64,000 nucleotides of DNA from Veillonellaceae bacterium (GCA_012798135.1 JAAZNU010000003.1:1-64000), one strand, 5' to 3'; shown: positions 52,143 to 61,919, counted from the first letter of the stretch. The notes: a model not told the origin generated them from the sequence alone. A program made the numbers and translations.

Positions 52143-54080
52143 TTAAAAGTCCTGGGTAACGCCGATGTAAAATGATCGTTCCTGGGAAAAATAGGACGTG
52201 CTGCCATTGGAGACGATGTCCCGCCGGTCCAGCAAGTTTTCGATCCGCAACTTCAAATGGGTGGTCGGAGTCAAATCATAACCCAATATCAAGTTCGCAA
52301 TCAACGACGCCGGAATGCCATCCGGCTCCGAGGTCGAATTCTGTCTGCCTGCCAAATAATTGGCGGCGATGCTGCCATTCCATTTGCCTTTCTTATAGTT
52401 GAGACCGGCCGTCAGTTGCGTCCGGGCGCTGTACAACGACCAGTTTGTTCCCGGTTCCTTGTTTTCCGGATTGCTGAACGATGCCCCCAGATTATACGAC
52501 CACCCATGTTTCAGCGCCCGGGCGTATTCGATTTCCAGGCCGGTATTGCGGAATTCCGCGTTATAGGGAATATAAGTACCGCCAACATTTTTCCAACTGG
52601 TGTAGTTGGTGTAATCCATATGGAACAAGGCAATCTTCAGAGAATCCCTGGCGCCGATTTTTTTCCAGCCGAATTCGTAAGTATAGCCGCTTTCCGGCTT
52701 CAAGTCGGGATTGCCGATCGTCAACGTGCTGGAGCTGTACATTGACGAATAGTTCGGCATCCGGAAGGCCCGACCGGCGTTGACATACCAGCTCTGATCC
52801 TTGGTCGGCGTATACAGGAACTGGATCTGCGGGTTGAATTCGTTATAATTATTCAACCCGTTTTGTTGCTGAATGAACTCCTGCCGCGCTCCCAAAATCA
52901 TCTGCACCTGTTTGGAAAACGGATGAGTCACTTGGCCAAACACCGAAAAATAATCGCGTTGCTTCAACGATACGGCGTTCGTCTTATAACTGGAAGTAAA
53001 TGGTCCGGTTCGCCGCTCATCGACCCGGAAGGTTTCCTTCTGCCAGGACAGGCCGGCCACATAATCGCCGAAGCTGGTTTTCCAGTTCACCTGATTGTCC
53101 ACGCCGAAGGTCTGCTGATAGCTCATATCGTTCTTGTCATTGCTGGTATTTTTCTTATACGAAGTATACGGTTTCGAATAATCCCGTTGCAGACGGTTGT
53201 AATAAATCTTGCTGAGCACGGACCCACTCTGGATTTGCATGGCCATGGCATGTTTTTCATCCACCACACCGACACTTTCATAGACCGTATTCGCCGGTGA
53301 ATTGATCCGCTCGACCAAATAATCGTCCTTATCGTACTGATGGGTAAACGTGATATTCTTGTTGATTTTCCAGCTCCAGCGGAAGAAGTCCCGGCTATCG
53401 CCGCGAAACGCGGTATATTTGCCGTTGACGACATCGCTCCATTGCCCGGAGTCACCATCTTTTTGATGGGCGGCCGTGAAGGAAAAATCACCGGACTGCA
53501 ACGAAACGCTTTGCTTGTTATAGCCGTAACTGCCGGTTTCAACCGTCACACTGTTTTTCACCTTGGTCTTGGTAATGATATTGATAACTCCACTGAGCGC
53601 CGCCGTGCCATACAAGGTAGAAGAAGCACCCTTGATCACTTCCACGCGCTCAATATTTTCCGGTGGAATGTGTTCCAACGCATAGTCGCCATTCAGATTG
53701 GTCGGCACGCCGTTGATCATCACCAAAGTTCCCCGGTCGCGCATGCCCCTGATCGCCAGCCCGCCCGACATCGACCCATACAATCCGCCACGCCGGCCAT
53801 AACCGTCATAGGTGATACCGGTCGAAAACTTCAAGGCTTCCAGCAGATTGGCCGCGCCGGTTTCCTTGAGCTGCTCGCCGAAAATAACCTGCACCGACGC
53901 CGCCGTTTTCAGATCGGTCGATTCTTGGCGTTTGGCCGTGATCAGAACCGGATCGAAGGTATACTCCTGCTTTTCCTCCGCCTGCGCCGCCAAAGGCGTC
54001 ATCAGACACAACCCGCCGGCCACAATTCCAGCCACCGTTCGCCGGGCCCATTCCCGGGTCCATTTCTTGCTCAGCTTCAT
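52143..54080 (-). CDS. TonB-dependent receptor, BtuB-like, B12-regulated
   Basis: 645 residues from the ATG at 54080 (AAGGA nine bases upstream); the frame extends to 54143 without support. Signal peptide ends AAQA (near residue 34). TonB-box-like DPVLITA, plug domain (AANLLEALKFSTGITYDGYG, GLAIRGMRDRGTLVMINGVP, IERVEVIKGASSTLYGTAAL), 22-strand barrel ending FYIGVTQDF with the terminal Phe. It is the first gene after cobalamin riboswitch 2, so it most likely imports B12, a cobinamide, another corrinoid, or a cobalt chelate. Ligand specificity cannot be fixed by reading. Confidence 0.93.
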   Translation of the reverse strand: MKLSKKWTREWARRTVAGIVAGGLCLMTPLAAQAEEKQEYTFDPVLITAKRQESTDLKTAASVQVIFGEQLKETGAANLLEALKFSTGITYDGYGRRGGLYGSMSGGLAIRGMRDRGTLVMINGVPTNLNGDYALEHIPPENIERVEVIKGASSTLYGTAALSGVINIITKTKVKNSVTVETGSYGYNKQSVSLQSGDFSFTAAHQKDGDSGQWSDVVNGKYTAFRGDSRDFFRWSWKINKNITFTHQYDKDDYLVERINSPANTVYESVGVVDEKHAMAMQIQSGSVLSKIYYNRLQRDYSKPYTSYKKNTSNDKNDMSYQQTFGVDNQVNWKTSFGDYVAGLSWQKETFRVDERRTGPFTSSYKTNAVSLKQRDYFSVFGQVTHPFSKQVQMILGARQEFIQQQNGLNNYNEFNPQIQFLYTPTKDQSWYVNAGRAFRMPNYSSMYSSSTLTIGNPDLKPESGYTYEFGWKKIGARDSLKIALFHMDYTNYTSWKNVGGTYIPYNAEFRNTGLEIEYARALKHGWSYNLGASFSNPENKEPGTNWSLYSARTQLTAGLNYKKGKWNGSIAANYLAGRQNSTSEPDGIPASLIANLILGYDLTPTTHLKLRIENLLDRRDIVSNGSTSYFSQERSFYIGVTQDF

Positions 54081-54214
54081 CGCATCCAGTCCTTTCGAAA
54101 TATGATATCCACGAGTCAAAACGGAATCACCCAGCATAATCATCCACGACCATATATTCGAAGGCGCTCAACAAGGTCCGCTACGTCGGCCCTGTTTGAA
54201 CCCAGGCTTTTTAT

Positions 54215-54240
54215 GGAGGCTCCCCTGCAAAAGAGCCTCC
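54215..54240 (-). promoter_or_regulatory. Third hairpin of leader 2, possible alternative pairing
   Basis: GGAGGCTC / GAGCCTCC arms (54233-54240 and 54215-54222 on the minus strand). Each arm can also pair with the opposite arm of terminator 2 (54300-54324), which holds AGCCTCCC and GGGAGGCT. No T-tract follows, so it is not a terminator. It could act as an anti-terminator partner. Confidence 0.4.
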
Positions 54241-54299
54241 GGCTAATGAATCCGCACCCCAGCCAACAGGGCGCGAAACTCGGGAACCCGCAGAAAAAA

Positions 54300-54324
54300 A
54301 CAGCCTCCCGGTGTGGGAGGCTGT
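54300..54324 (-). terminator. Second terminator in cobalamin leader 2
   Basis: ACAGCCTCCC / GGGAGGCTGT stem, five-base loop, seven T on the minus strand. It lies 28 bases after the first terminator, which makes two intrinsic terminators in series before the receptor gene. Confidence 0.85.
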
Positions 54325-54352
54325 CGAGCTCTCTGGGCTTTTCCAATAAAAA

Positions 54353-54375
54353 TCCCGGCAAAAGAATTGCCGGGA
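54353..54375 (-). terminator. First terminator in cobalamin leader 2
   Basis: TCCCGGCA / TGCCGGGA stem, seven-base loop, followed by TTTTTATTGG on the minus strand. The stem sequence is identical to that after riboswitch 1. Confidence 0.88.
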
Positions 54376-54448
54376 AGAAGTTCAACACAGGAGCTGTGTC
54401 AGAATCCCCTCCCCATCGCGCGTGGGTAAAAACGGTGATTGTCAGACA

Positions 54449-54602
54449 GGCAGTTCTCCTGGCTCTGGATCTTCGCTCGCCCAAACCTTCCCAAAACTTT
54501 CGTTCCAGTGGCGTTTGATGGGTTCGCTCCCCAATACAGTGGCGGGACCGCGCCGGCGTTACACCGGACTTCCCTATTAAGCCCCTTAGGGCACCTATCC
54601 CG
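54449..54602 (-). ncRNA. Cobalamin (B12) riboswitch 2
   Basis: On the minus strand: AUAGGUGCCCUAAGGGGCUU, AAUAGGGAAGUCCGGUGUAA, GGUCCCGCCACUGUAUUGGG, and the final AGCCAGGAGAACUGCCUGUC. All cobalamin aptamer elements are in order and very close to riboswitch 1. It lies at the head of the 16-gene operon that runs to 32741. The stretch 54081-54724 holds this aptamer, two terminators and a hairpin, and no gene. Confidence 0.97.
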
Positions 54603-54636
54603 GTATGAAATTTTCAAAAATTCAATGTCCAGACGA

Positions 54637-54665
54637 ATAGTAGCACATGAGAATAAGATTGTCAA
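54637..54665 (-). promoter_or_regulatory. Promoter of the B12-regulated operon
   Basis: TTGACA (54660-54665), 17-base spacer, TACTAT (54637-54642) on the minus strand, about 35 bases before the aptamer. Confidence 0.88.
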
Positions 54666-54724
54666 CCGAGTTGTATTGACACTGGGTCTTATTTGGGGCG
54701 TAACCCCGGACCAAGCCTGTTCCC

Positions 54725-55861
54725 TTATATGGAAACCGGCACCGCCAGATCCAGCAGCGCATCGCCGCGCTTCACTTTCAGCTTGCTGACGGGTGTGGGG
54801 GCCGTTAAGATTTCCTGCAGATGGCTGATGTCTTTTATGACGATCCCATTGACTTCCAGGATCACGTCGTTGACCGCCAGATTCATCCGCTGGGCAACGC
54901 TGTTGTTGTCCACGCCGGTGACCAATACACCGGCTTTGGATGTCAGATTCAGTGTCTTTATATCTTCATCGGTAAGTGCGCGGATTGTCGCTCCCAATCG
55001 GGGCTTCTCCGGAATTACTTGCACCGAGGTCGCCGGTTGGTCGATCAGCTTTCGGATCTCGCCCGCTTTGGCGCTATAATTGTTAAAAGTTATTTCCTTG
55101 TTCTGAATGGTACCGCGGCGAAAGATGGTGACCGGCACTTTGATCACATATCCTGGAATTGCGATAAGATCCTGTTGCATTTTCCATAGGGTGGCAGCAT
55201 TAGCCACCTCCTGCCCTCCAAATGTTACCACAATGTCTTCCGCCTGGATTCCGGCCCGGTCGAACGGGCCGCCGGTTTTTACCGTCTTGATGACGGTGCC
55301 CGTTTCTTTTTTCCAGTTCAATTTGTTACGGAACCAGCTTTCACTATCGGGAATAGTGTAGCCGCCGTCAATCGCCCATTTGGCCCCGGCGACGCTGGCG
55401 AGGGTGGCCACGGCATCCGCGAAACGGCGGGCCGTCGCTTCGTCTTTCATGCAAAATATAGCCGATTCCGTCCTGATACCCTCGGCCACGCAGTATGGAT
55501 GGGGAGCACCTGGTGTAGTATTTTGCCTTATAAGCAGTGAGGAAACATCTTTAAAAACCAGAGTTTCGTTTTCCGACCGGATGTCTGGCACGGGCATATA
55601 ATACATGTCCCAAACATTCCAGACCATTTTGGTACCGATGTATTCCGAAAACAGGCGCACACCGCTCCGGTCAATTTCTACCGTCTGCTTGGGATAATTG
55701 TACCAGCCAAAAAAAGATCCCTTCAAACCTTGCAACACATCCAGCGCTTCTTTGTCCGAGGAAAAGAAGCTTGGCGTGTACAGTGTTTCGCAAAAGCCTA
55801 CGCTCGCAGAAGCAGCCGCAATCACTACAACCATGAACAGAATCAGCCATCGATGTTTCAT
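54725..55861 (-). CDS. Exported protein with two PDZ domains
   Basis: 378 residues from the ATG at 55861 (AAGGGG upstream). Signal peptide to about residue 24 (ASVGFCE). Residues 30-185 have no known family (SSDKEALDVLQGLKGSFFGW). Two PDZ domains follow: about 195-270 (IKTVKTGGPFDRAGIQAEDI) and 295-378 (KAGVLVTGVDNNSVAQRMNL, NDVILEVNGIVIKD). There is no protease domain. Such proteins bind C-termini of envelope proteins or act as adaptors. It ends near the promoter of the B12 leader and is not part of that operon. Confidence 0.72.
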   Translation of the reverse strand: MKHRWLILFMVVVIAAASASVGFCETLYTPSFFSSDKEALDVLQGLKGSFFGWYNYPKQTVEIDRSGVRLFSEYIGTKMVWNVWDMYYMPVPDIRSENETLVFKDVSSLLIRQNTTPGAPHPYCVAEGIRTESAIFCMKDEATARRFADAVATLASVAGAKWAIDGGYTIPDSESWFRNKLNWKKETGTVIKTVKTGGPFDRAGIQAEDIVVTFGGQEVANAATLWKMQQDLIAIPGYVIKVPVTIFRRGTIQNKEITFNNYSAKAGEIRKLIDQPATSVQVIPEKPRLGATIRALTDEDIKTLNLTSKAGVLVTGVDNNSVAQRMNLAVNDVILEVNGIVIKDISHLQEILTAPTPVSKLKVKRGDALLDLAVPVSI

Positions 55862-55883
55862 TGGCAAGACCCCTTTTGCTTTA

Positions 55884-56351
55884 TTAATGGATAGCCCCTT
55901 TTTCGTGCAATTCCTTGACCATGCGCCAAACCACTTCCGCGCCTGTATCCGGCGGGATCACCGAATAGGGCGCCTTGGGCTGTTCATTGGTTCCCAAGGT
56001 TCTGCCTTGCGCATCATATAAGGCCACATAAACAATAGCCGTTTTTTTATTGTTGACATCGACCAAGTATTTGACTTCAATCGAAGTCATTTCTGCGGGG
56101 CAACCGTTAGCGATCAATTTTGAATACTCGGGATCGCTTTTACCGCTATAGACCATTTTACCCCACAAGACCACAACGGGAGTTTTAGGAGAGCTCGTAG
56201 CGGCGTAACTCATGTTTGTTTCATAGAAATATTTAGTGCCAAAGGTATTCTGATGATACTTACTCTCCAGCTGCCGCCATTCCGCACTGGCAATCATTGG
56301 AGTCCAAAGAACAAGCAGTAGTAAGGAAAAAAATGTGACTTTAATTTTCAT
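55884..56351 (-). CDS. Exported surface-adhesin-E-like protein
   Basis: 155 residues from the ATG at 56351 (GAGGTG upstream). Signal peptide ends near residue 22 (IASAE). The mature part begins WRQLESKYHQNTFGTKYFYE and continues with VVVLWGKMVYSG, a YLVDVNNKKTAIVYVALYD strand pair and SVIPPDTGAEVVW, the layout of surface-adhesin protein E domains found in many copies in Negativicutes and other diderms. Role in the envelope is unknown. It lies 22 bases before the PDZ gene and probably shares its transcript. Confidence 0.6.
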   Translation of the reverse strand: MKIKVTFFSLLLLVLWTPMIASAEWRQLESKYHQNTFGTKYFYETNMSYAATSSPKTPVVVLWGKMVYSGKSDPEYSKLIANGCPAEMTSIEVKYLVDVNNKKTAIVYVALYDAQGRTLGTNEQPKAPYSVIPPDTGAEVVWRMVKELHEKGAIH

Positions 56352-56395
56352 GTTGCACCTCTTGCCAAACAAACTTCGCTGGAAAGTGAATACGA

Positions 56396-56965
56396 TCAGT
56401 TCAAATCATTGCGCGAGTACTTGGTGCCTTTCAGAGTAACCTCCAACGCCAAGCCCTTGTCAGTGATCACATACATCCAGACGTCAGGCGATACGGAAAA
56501 AGCTCCCTGATACGCCCCTCCCGATACGCTGTCGGTAGCGGCAGCCGTCGCCTGGCCGCCGAACTGCCAGCCATCCGTCGTAAAATCCTTCAGGGCTTTT
56601 TCTTTTTCGAAAATGAACACGACATTGTAGGTCTTGGCGCCGAGACCCAGTCCCACCGAACCGGTGACCATATCCATGAACGTTTCTTCATCGGTTTCAT
56701 TGTTGACCGCCATGCCTTTGCCGGTTCCGCCGCCAATAAACAGCAGTTTCACGCCCCAGTTGCCGAACACGGCATAACCGGCGGCTTTTTCCACATAACG
56801 TTGGGCGGATGGCTGCAGTTCATATAATTTTTCCAGTGTTTTTTTCGAAATATCCCGGATATGCTGCCGTTTCTCCTCTTTGGTAGCGGCACAGGCTACC
56901 GACACGGACAGCATGAGCATCGCCAGCACCATGGCCACGATTTTAACAGCCGTTCTTCTGCTCAT
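56396..56965 (-). CDS. Exported SYLF (YSC84-type) lipid-binding protein
   Basis: 189 residues from the ATG at 56965 (AAGGAGG eight bases upstream). Signal peptide to about residue 26 (LSVSVACAA). The mature domain follows the SYLF pattern: KAAGYAVFGNWGVKLLFIGG, GKGMAVNNETDEETFMDMVT, GSVGLGLGAKTYNVVFIFEK and QGAFSVSPDVWMYVIT, which bind phosphoinositides in eukaryotes and are of unknown function in bacterial envelopes. It precedes the adhesin-E-like and PDZ genes by 44 bases and may form one unit with them. Confidence 0.82.
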   Translation of the reverse strand: MSRRTAVKIVAMVLAMLMLSVSVACAATKEEKRQHIRDISKKTLEKLYELQPSAQRYVEKAAGYAVFGNWGVKLLFIGGGTGKGMAVNNETDEETFMDMVTGSVGLGLGAKTYNVVFIFEKEKALKDFTTDGWQFGGQATAAATDSVSGGAYQGAFSVSPDVWMYVITDKGLALEVTLKGTKYSRNDLN

Positions 56966-57068
56966 TTCCAGTCCTCCTTCATCTTTTTCAACCTCAAACA
57001 CTTATTGGGTTGCTATTATTTTACCGCCGTCATTTCCTGGTAGCAAGCAGGAATCCTGCGCAAAACGG

Positions 57069-57104
57069 AACGGAAGGGACGAATTTAATCTCGCCCCTCC
57101 CGTT
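57069..57104 (-). terminator. Terminator of the chemoreceptor gene
   Basis: AACGGGAGGGGCGA / TCGTCCCTTCCGTT stem with G-U pairs (57091-57104 with 57069-57082), followed by CCGTTTTG on the minus strand, 14 bases after the receptor stop. Confidence 0.7.
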
Positions 57105-57117
57105 AGTTTGCAATCAA

Positions 57118-59166
57118 TTACAGTTGAAACTTCGCCACGGCTTCTTGAAGATCGCCGGCCAGCTTCGCCAAGCTCTGGCTCGACGAGGCGATTTCCTCAG
57201 TAGAGGCCGACTGTTCCTCCGTGGCCGCCGAGATGCTTTGCGCTTCGAGGGCGGCATCCCGGCTGACTTTTTCCACGCGGCGCATGGATTCCACAATCCG
57301 CTTGCTGCCGGAGCCAACCTCGGCAAATACCGTTGACAGGCCGCCGACTCTGCCGGCCACATCGTTGACCTGCTTTCCGATAGCCGCGAAACCTTCGCCA
57401 GCAGTATTGACCAGTGCCACGCCTTGCTCGATATTCGAACTGGCTTCGCCGATCGCCTCGACCACATTTTGGATGTTGGCGTTGTTGACGCCGATGATTC
57501 CTTTGATCTGCTGCGCGGCACTTTCCGATTGTTCCGCCAGTTTTCGCACTTCCTCGGCCACTACGGCAAAACCTCTGCCCTGTTCGCCGGCCCGCGCCGC
57601 TTCGATCGCCGCGTTCAAAGCCAACAAATTTGTCTGCCCGGCGATGTTGGAAATCAGTCCGACAATCTCCTCAATCTGGCGCGAACCGCTTTCCAGATCA
57701 CCTGCCGCCGCATGGGCCTTGCGAGCGCCTTCACCAACACTGCTCATCTGGGCCACAGCCCGATCTACCGCTTGCTGGCCGTCGCTAGTCGCTGTAACTG
57801 CTTTTTCGGCCATATCAGCCATTTCCTGGGCAGTCCGGGCGACATCTTCAATCGTAGCCGTAATTTCTTCCACGATGGCCGCCGTCTCATTCACCGCTGT
57901 CACTTGGTCTTCCGTACCCTTGGCCATTTCGGTAATGGAACCGGCAACCTGGTTGGCTGCGTCGGCCGATTGTTGAGCGCCGGCGGTCAGCTGCTCGCTG
58001 GAGGCCGCCAGTTGATGGGATTGATTTTGGACTTGTTGCACTAGACTACGCAGATTCCGGTTCATCAAAATAATATTATCCGACAGTTGGCCGAACTCGC
58101 TCTTGTCGTTGATCGTCTTGGTAATTTCCCGCAGATTGCCGGTCGCAATGTTCTTGGCCACTTCCGTGATTCGCAGAATCGGCCGGACAAAGGACCCACT
58201 TGTCCAGAACGTCACAAGCAAGGCAAGCGCCAGACACCCCAACGCCAAGCCAATCAGAATTTTCGACAACGCCGCCGTTTCGCTGGCGGCATCCACTTGG
58301 CTGGTAGTCAGCAACAGCACCCACCGTTGCCCGCCCGGCAACGGAATAATATTCAACGAACCGATCTGCTCCGCGCCATTGGTGGCTTTATATGGGAAAC
58401 GCAGCCGTTCGCCGGTTTCCGTCACCTTTTTGAACCCATTGAGAAGATTCGGATCCAGCGCCGTATTCGGCGGCAATTTTTTCTTGACTTCTTCGTCGAT
58501 AGCGCCGGTTTTCAGGTTCATTTTTCCATTCAAGTCCGGTCGGGTTGGATGAACCAGATAAATTCCGTTGTCATCCAGCAAGGCGCCATATCCTTTTTGC
58601 TTGAATTTGATGATCTTTATCACCGGCAGCAGCTTTTCGGCGGAATAGGTCCCGAACACTACCCCGCTCATCTCACCGGTTCCGGGCTTTAAAACCGGCA
58701 CGATCATAACGACGGACTGCTTGCCGGTTGTCCGTGAGATCAGCGGATCGGAGATATAGGGCTGTTTGGTTGCGAGAACTTTTTTGAAATATTCCCGGTC
58801 GGCATACTGTCCGGTAACTCCTTCATCGCTCACAGAGGTCCCGTCCAGTGCCGCATAAAAGACATGATCGAACCGACCGCTCCGCTGGAACAGACTGGAC
58901 AGGGCTGGCTGGAGCTGAGCTTTGTCGCCGCTTTGCACCCTGGCAGTGTTCGCCAGTTCCGCAAGCTGCACCATGCCGGTCTGCATTTCGCCCTGAATCC
59001 GGGTAATTGCATTTTCCGCAACCGCCCGTTCGGTTTGATTCAAACTTTCTTCCAGATATTTCTCCGAGAAATAATAGCCGCCGCCGGATACAACCGCCAA
59101 TGCTGTCACCACCAGCAACGCAATCAACCCCATGAGCCGGAAACGAATACTCTGGAACCATGTCAT
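57118..59166 (-). CDS. Methyl-accepting chemotaxis protein, dCache sensor
   Basis: 682 residues. Membrane helix 1 (about 10-30), extracytoplasmic double-Cache domain (about 35-295; [40 protein letters not shown]), membrane helix 2 (about 303-325), HAMP (about 326-380), then the signalling hairpin with the tip [20 protein letters not shown] and following [20 protein letters not shown]. It would sense a small organic molecule and steer CheA/CheW. No CheR-binding pentapeptide at the C-terminus. Monocistronic: terminator at 57069-57104, SYLF gene beyond. Confidence 0.95.
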   Translation of the reverse strand: MTWFQSIRFRLMGLIALLVVTALAVVSGGGYYFSEKYLEESLNQTERAVAENAITRIQGEMQTGMVQLAELANTARVQSGDKAQLQPALSSLFQRSGRFDHVFYAALDGTSVSDEGVTGQYADREYFKKVLATKQPYISDPLISRTTGKQSVVMIVPVLKPGTGEMSGVVFGTYSAEKLLPVIKIIKFKQKGYGALLDDNGIYLVHPTRPDLNGKMNLKTGAIDEEVKKKLPPNTALDPNLLNGFKKVTETGERLRFPYKATNGAEQIGSLNIIPLPGGQRWVLLLTTSQVDAASETAALSKILIGLALGCLALALLVTFWTSGSFVRPILRITEVAKNIATGNLREITKTINDKSEFGQLSDNIILMNRNLRSLVQQVQNQSHQLAASSEQLTAGAQQSADAANQVAGSITEMAKGTEDQVTAVNETAAIVEEITATIEDVARTAQEMADMAEKAVTATSDGQQAVDRAVAQMSSVGEGARKAHAAAGDLESGSRQIEEIVGLISNIAGQTNLLALNAAIEAARAGEQGRGFAVVAEEVRKLAEQSESAAQQIKGIIGVNNANIQNVVEAIGEASSNIEQGVALVNTAGEGFAAIGKQVNDVAGRVGGLSTVFAEVGSGSKRIVESMRRVEKVSRDAALEAQSISAATEEQSASTEEIASSSQSLAKLAGDLQEAVAKFQL

Positions 59167-59351
59167 CGTCCTATCCCCCCATACTCCGGTTTTCGCTTAC
59201 CCCCTGCCGGGCTGCAACGATTCTATTGTTTGATATTTTCGCCAATTATCGCTCAATTCCTGCTTTGTCGCAAAATTGGCGGCATCACCCTGGCGTTTCG
59301 CGGTGAAAGTACGTCAGGTGTCTCGAAAGTATGCTACCGAATTCGTTTCAT

Positions 59352-59380
59352 TCGACAAATCTTTCAATAATTGATATTAT
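59352..59380 (+). promoter_or_regulatory. Promoter of the nspC operon
   Basis: TCGACA (59352-59357), 17-base spacer, TATTAT (59375-59380), about 56 bases before the ATG of nspC, which has CAGGAG upstream. Confidence 0.6.
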
Positions 59381-59436
59381 ATAGCTTGATGGTTTTTTGA
59401 CCAAATCCACCCGGAAACGACAGGAGCTTCGCAAGA

Positions 59437-60540
59437 ATGAACATTGCCACCCCTTACTACCTGATCGATGAGACTAAACTTTTGCGTAACCTAAAAATCA
59501 TGGAACGAGTTCGCGAGCTTTCCGGCGCCAAGTCGCTACTGGCCCTGAAATGTTTTTCCACTTGGGGCGTATTCGACCTGATGCGGCAATATATGGACGG
59601 CACAACTTCCAGTTCGCTGTTCGAGGCACGCCTGGGTTATGAAAAGTTCGGCAAGGAAACTCATGCCTATTGCGTCGGCTATTCACCGTCCGACCTGGCG
59701 GAGATCCTTCAGTATGCCGATAAAATCATCTTCAATTCAACCTCCCAGCTGGACGCCCACTATGAAGCCGTAAAATCGAAGCCATTGGGTTTGCGGGTTA
59801 ATCCCGGTTTCAGTTATTCACACTTTGACCTGGCGGACCCCGTCCGGAAATTTTCCCGGCTGGGGGTTGCCGACACCGCCGACCTGCACCGCTGTTTGCC
59901 CCGGATCAGCGGCCTGATGTTCCATTTTAATTGTGAAAATGACGATTTCGCCACTTTTTCCGAGCATCTCGACGCGCTGGGCGATCAGTACGCCGAAGTG
60001 CTATCCCGGGTAGACTGGCTCAGCCTGGGTGGTGGTCTTTATTTCACCAAGCCGGGGTATCCGGTGGAGGATTTTTGCGCCCGACTGAAGGAGTTCGCCA
60101 ACAAATTCGGAGTCCAGATCTATCTGGAACCGGGTGAAAGCGCCATTACCGGCTGCGCCGAACTGGTCACGACCGTGGTGGATATCGTGCATAACGAAAA
60201 GGATGTCGCCATCGTAGACGCATCGGTGGAGGCCCACATGCTTGATTTGCTGATTTTCCGACTGTCGGCGAAAATCGGCCTCCACACCGACAAAGGTTAC
60301 GAATACATGGTGGCAGGCCGTTCTTGCCTGGCCGGCGATATCTTTGGCACTTTCCGTTTTCCCGGCAAACTGGCAGTCGGTGATGAAGTCCGGTTTGCCG
60401 ACGCAGCCGGTTACACCATGGTCAAAAAGAACTGGTTCAACGGCCTGCAGATGCCGACCATCGTCGTACGTCGCCTGAACGGAAAGCTTGAAGTGCTGCG
60501 GGAATTCGGTTACAAGGATTTTCTGGGCAATTTGTCTTGA
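59437..60540 (+). CDS. nspC: Carboxynorspermidine/carboxyspermidine decarboxylase
   Basis: 367 residues. PLP-dependent fold III decarboxylase: the PLP lysine lies in LLALKCFSTWGVFDL (Lys38), the glycine-rich phosphate loop is WLSLGGGLYFTKPGYPVE, and GRSCLAGDIFG carries the C-terminal cysteine motif. It removes CO2 from carboxynorspermidine or carboxyspermidine, the last step of the alternative spermidine route. Thirty bases after its stop lies the matching synthase, so the two form an operon in the order decarboxylase-synthase. Confidence 0.93.
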   Translation: MNIATPYYLIDETKLLRNLKIMERVRELSGAKSLLALKCFSTWGVFDLMRQYMDGTTSSSLFEARLGYEKFGKETHAYCVGYSPSDLAEILQYADKIIFNSTSQLDAHYEAVKSKPLGLRVNPGFSYSHFDLADPVRKFSRLGVADTADLHRCLPRISGLMFHFNCENDDFATFSEHLDALGDQYAEVLSRVDWLSLGGGLYFTKPGYPVEDFCARLKEFANKFGVQIYLEPGESAITGCAELVTTVVDIVHNEKDVAIVDASVEAHMLDLLIFRLSAKIGLHTDKGYEYMVAGRSCLAGDIFGTFRFPGKLAVGDEVRFADAAGYTMVKKNWFNGLQMPTIVVRRLNGKLEVLREFGYKDFLGNLS

Positions 60541-60570
60541 AAATAAAACAACAGACAGGGGAGGAAAAAA

Positions 60571-61830
60571 ATGCGTAAAAATGTATTGATTGTCGGCGCT
60601 GGTGGAGTGGCGCACGTGGTAGCCCACAAATGTGCGATGTATAACGATATCTTGGGTGATATCTGTATTGCTTCGCGCACGCGAAAAAAGTGTGAGGCCA
60701 TCATTGAAAGCGTAATGCGCAAGAAGCATCTGAAAGATCCTTCGCGCAAGCTCTATTCGCGGCAGGTCAATGCATTGGATGTTCCTGCCCTGGTGGACCT
60801 GATCCGGGACACCAAATCCAAAATCGTCATCAACGTAGGCCAGGCCTTTATCAACATGTCGGTTATGGAAGCCTGCCTGGAAACCGGCGCCGTATACATG
60901 GATACCGCCATCCACGAGGAACCGGACAAAGTTTGCGAAAATCCGCCCTGGTATGCCAATTACGAGTGGAAACGCAAAGACCGATTCAAGGCCAAAAACC
61001 TTACCGCTATTCTGGGAATCGGCTTTGATCCGGGCGTGGTCAACGCCTGGTGTGCTCTCGCCAAAAAAGATTATTTTGATTCGATTGACACCATCGACAT
61101 TCTCGATGTCAACGCCGGCAGCCATGGCAAATATTTCGCCACCAACTTCGACACGGAAATCAACTTCCGTGAGTTTAAAAAGGTCTGGACCTGGATCGAC
61201 CGCAAATGGGTGCTGCAAAAGGTTCACTCCATCCGGATGGATTATGATTTCCCGGTAGTAGGCAGCCAACCCGTCTATCTGACCGGCCATGATGAGCTGC
61301 ACTCGTTGTCGAAGAACATGGATGCAAATTCGGTCCGGTTCTGGATGGGCTTTGGCGATCATTACCTAAATGTGTTCCGGGTACTGTCGAATATCGGCCT
61401 GACTTCGGAAGTGCCGGTCAAACTGGCTGACGGTACCGAAGTCGTTCCCCTCAAGGTATTGAAGGCCCTGTTGCCCGATCCCTCATCCCTGGCCAAGAAC
61501 TATACCGGCAAAACCTGTATCGGCAACTATATCCGAGGAACCAAAGACGGCAAATTCCGGGACATCTTCATCTACAATATCTGTGACCATGCCGAATGCT
61601 ACAAGGAAGTCGAATCCCAGGCCATCAGCTACACCGCCGGTGTGCCGGCAACAGCCGCCGCGATTCTGGTCGCCCGCGGCGACTGGAACGCGAAAAAAAT
61701 GGTAAACGTGGAAGAACTCGATCCGACGCCCTTCATTGAGCTACTCAATCAGATGGGGCTGCCTACGGAAGTGCTGGAATCACCGAAAGCCTTCCTGCCG
61801 CCGGCCATCGAGTCGCTCGAGACTGTCTGA
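60571..61830 (+). CDS. Carboxynorspermidine/carboxyspermidine synthase (dehydrogenase)
   Basis: 419 residues; GGGGAGG before the ATG. Saccharopine-dehydrogenase-like enzyme: NAD(P)-binding GAGGVAHVVAHKCA at the N-terminus (10-23), DTAIHEEPDKVCE in the catalytic region, and GIGFDPGVVNAWCALAKKDY. It condenses aspartate semialdehyde with a diamine (diaminopropane or putrescine) and reduces the imine to the carboxy-triamine, the substrate of NspC. Terminator at 61874-61900 ends the unit. Confidence 0.92.
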   Translation: MRKNVLIVGAGGVAHVVAHKCAMYNDILGDICIASRTRKKCEAIIESVMRKKHLKDPSRKLYSRQVNALDVPALVDLIRDTKSKIVINVGQAFINMSVMEACLETGAVYMDTAIHEEPDKVCENPPWYANYEWKRKDRFKAKNLTAILGIGFDPGVVNAWCALAKKDYFDSIDTIDILDVNAGSHGKYFATNFDTEINFREFKKVWTWIDRKWVLQKVHSIRMDYDFPVVGSQPVYLTGHDELHSLSKNMDANSVRFWMGFGDHYLNVFRVLSNIGLTSEVPVKLADGTEVVPLKVLKALLPDPSSLAKNYTGKTCIGNYIRGTKDGKFRDIFIYNICDHAECYKEVESQAISYTAGVPATAAAILVARGDWNAKKMVNVEELDPTPFIELLNQMGLPTEVLESPKAFLPPAIESLETV

Positions 61831-61873
61831 AGCTTCTTTCGTCAATACCCATTTCGCCTCCCGATTGTTACCA

Positions 61874-61900
61874 GACCGGCAGGATTCTCGCCTGCCGGTC
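61874..61900 (+). terminator. Terminator of the nspC operon
   Basis: GACCGGCAGG / CCTGCCGGTC stem with a seven-base loop, followed by AATTTTTC on the plus strand. Confidence 0.9.
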
Positions 61901-61919
61901 AATTTTTCATTGTCGTTTT

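Noticed and set aside
60001..61362. 453-residue minus-strand frame
   Set aside because: Antisense to nspC and the carboxynorspermidine synthase gene, both clear orthologues.
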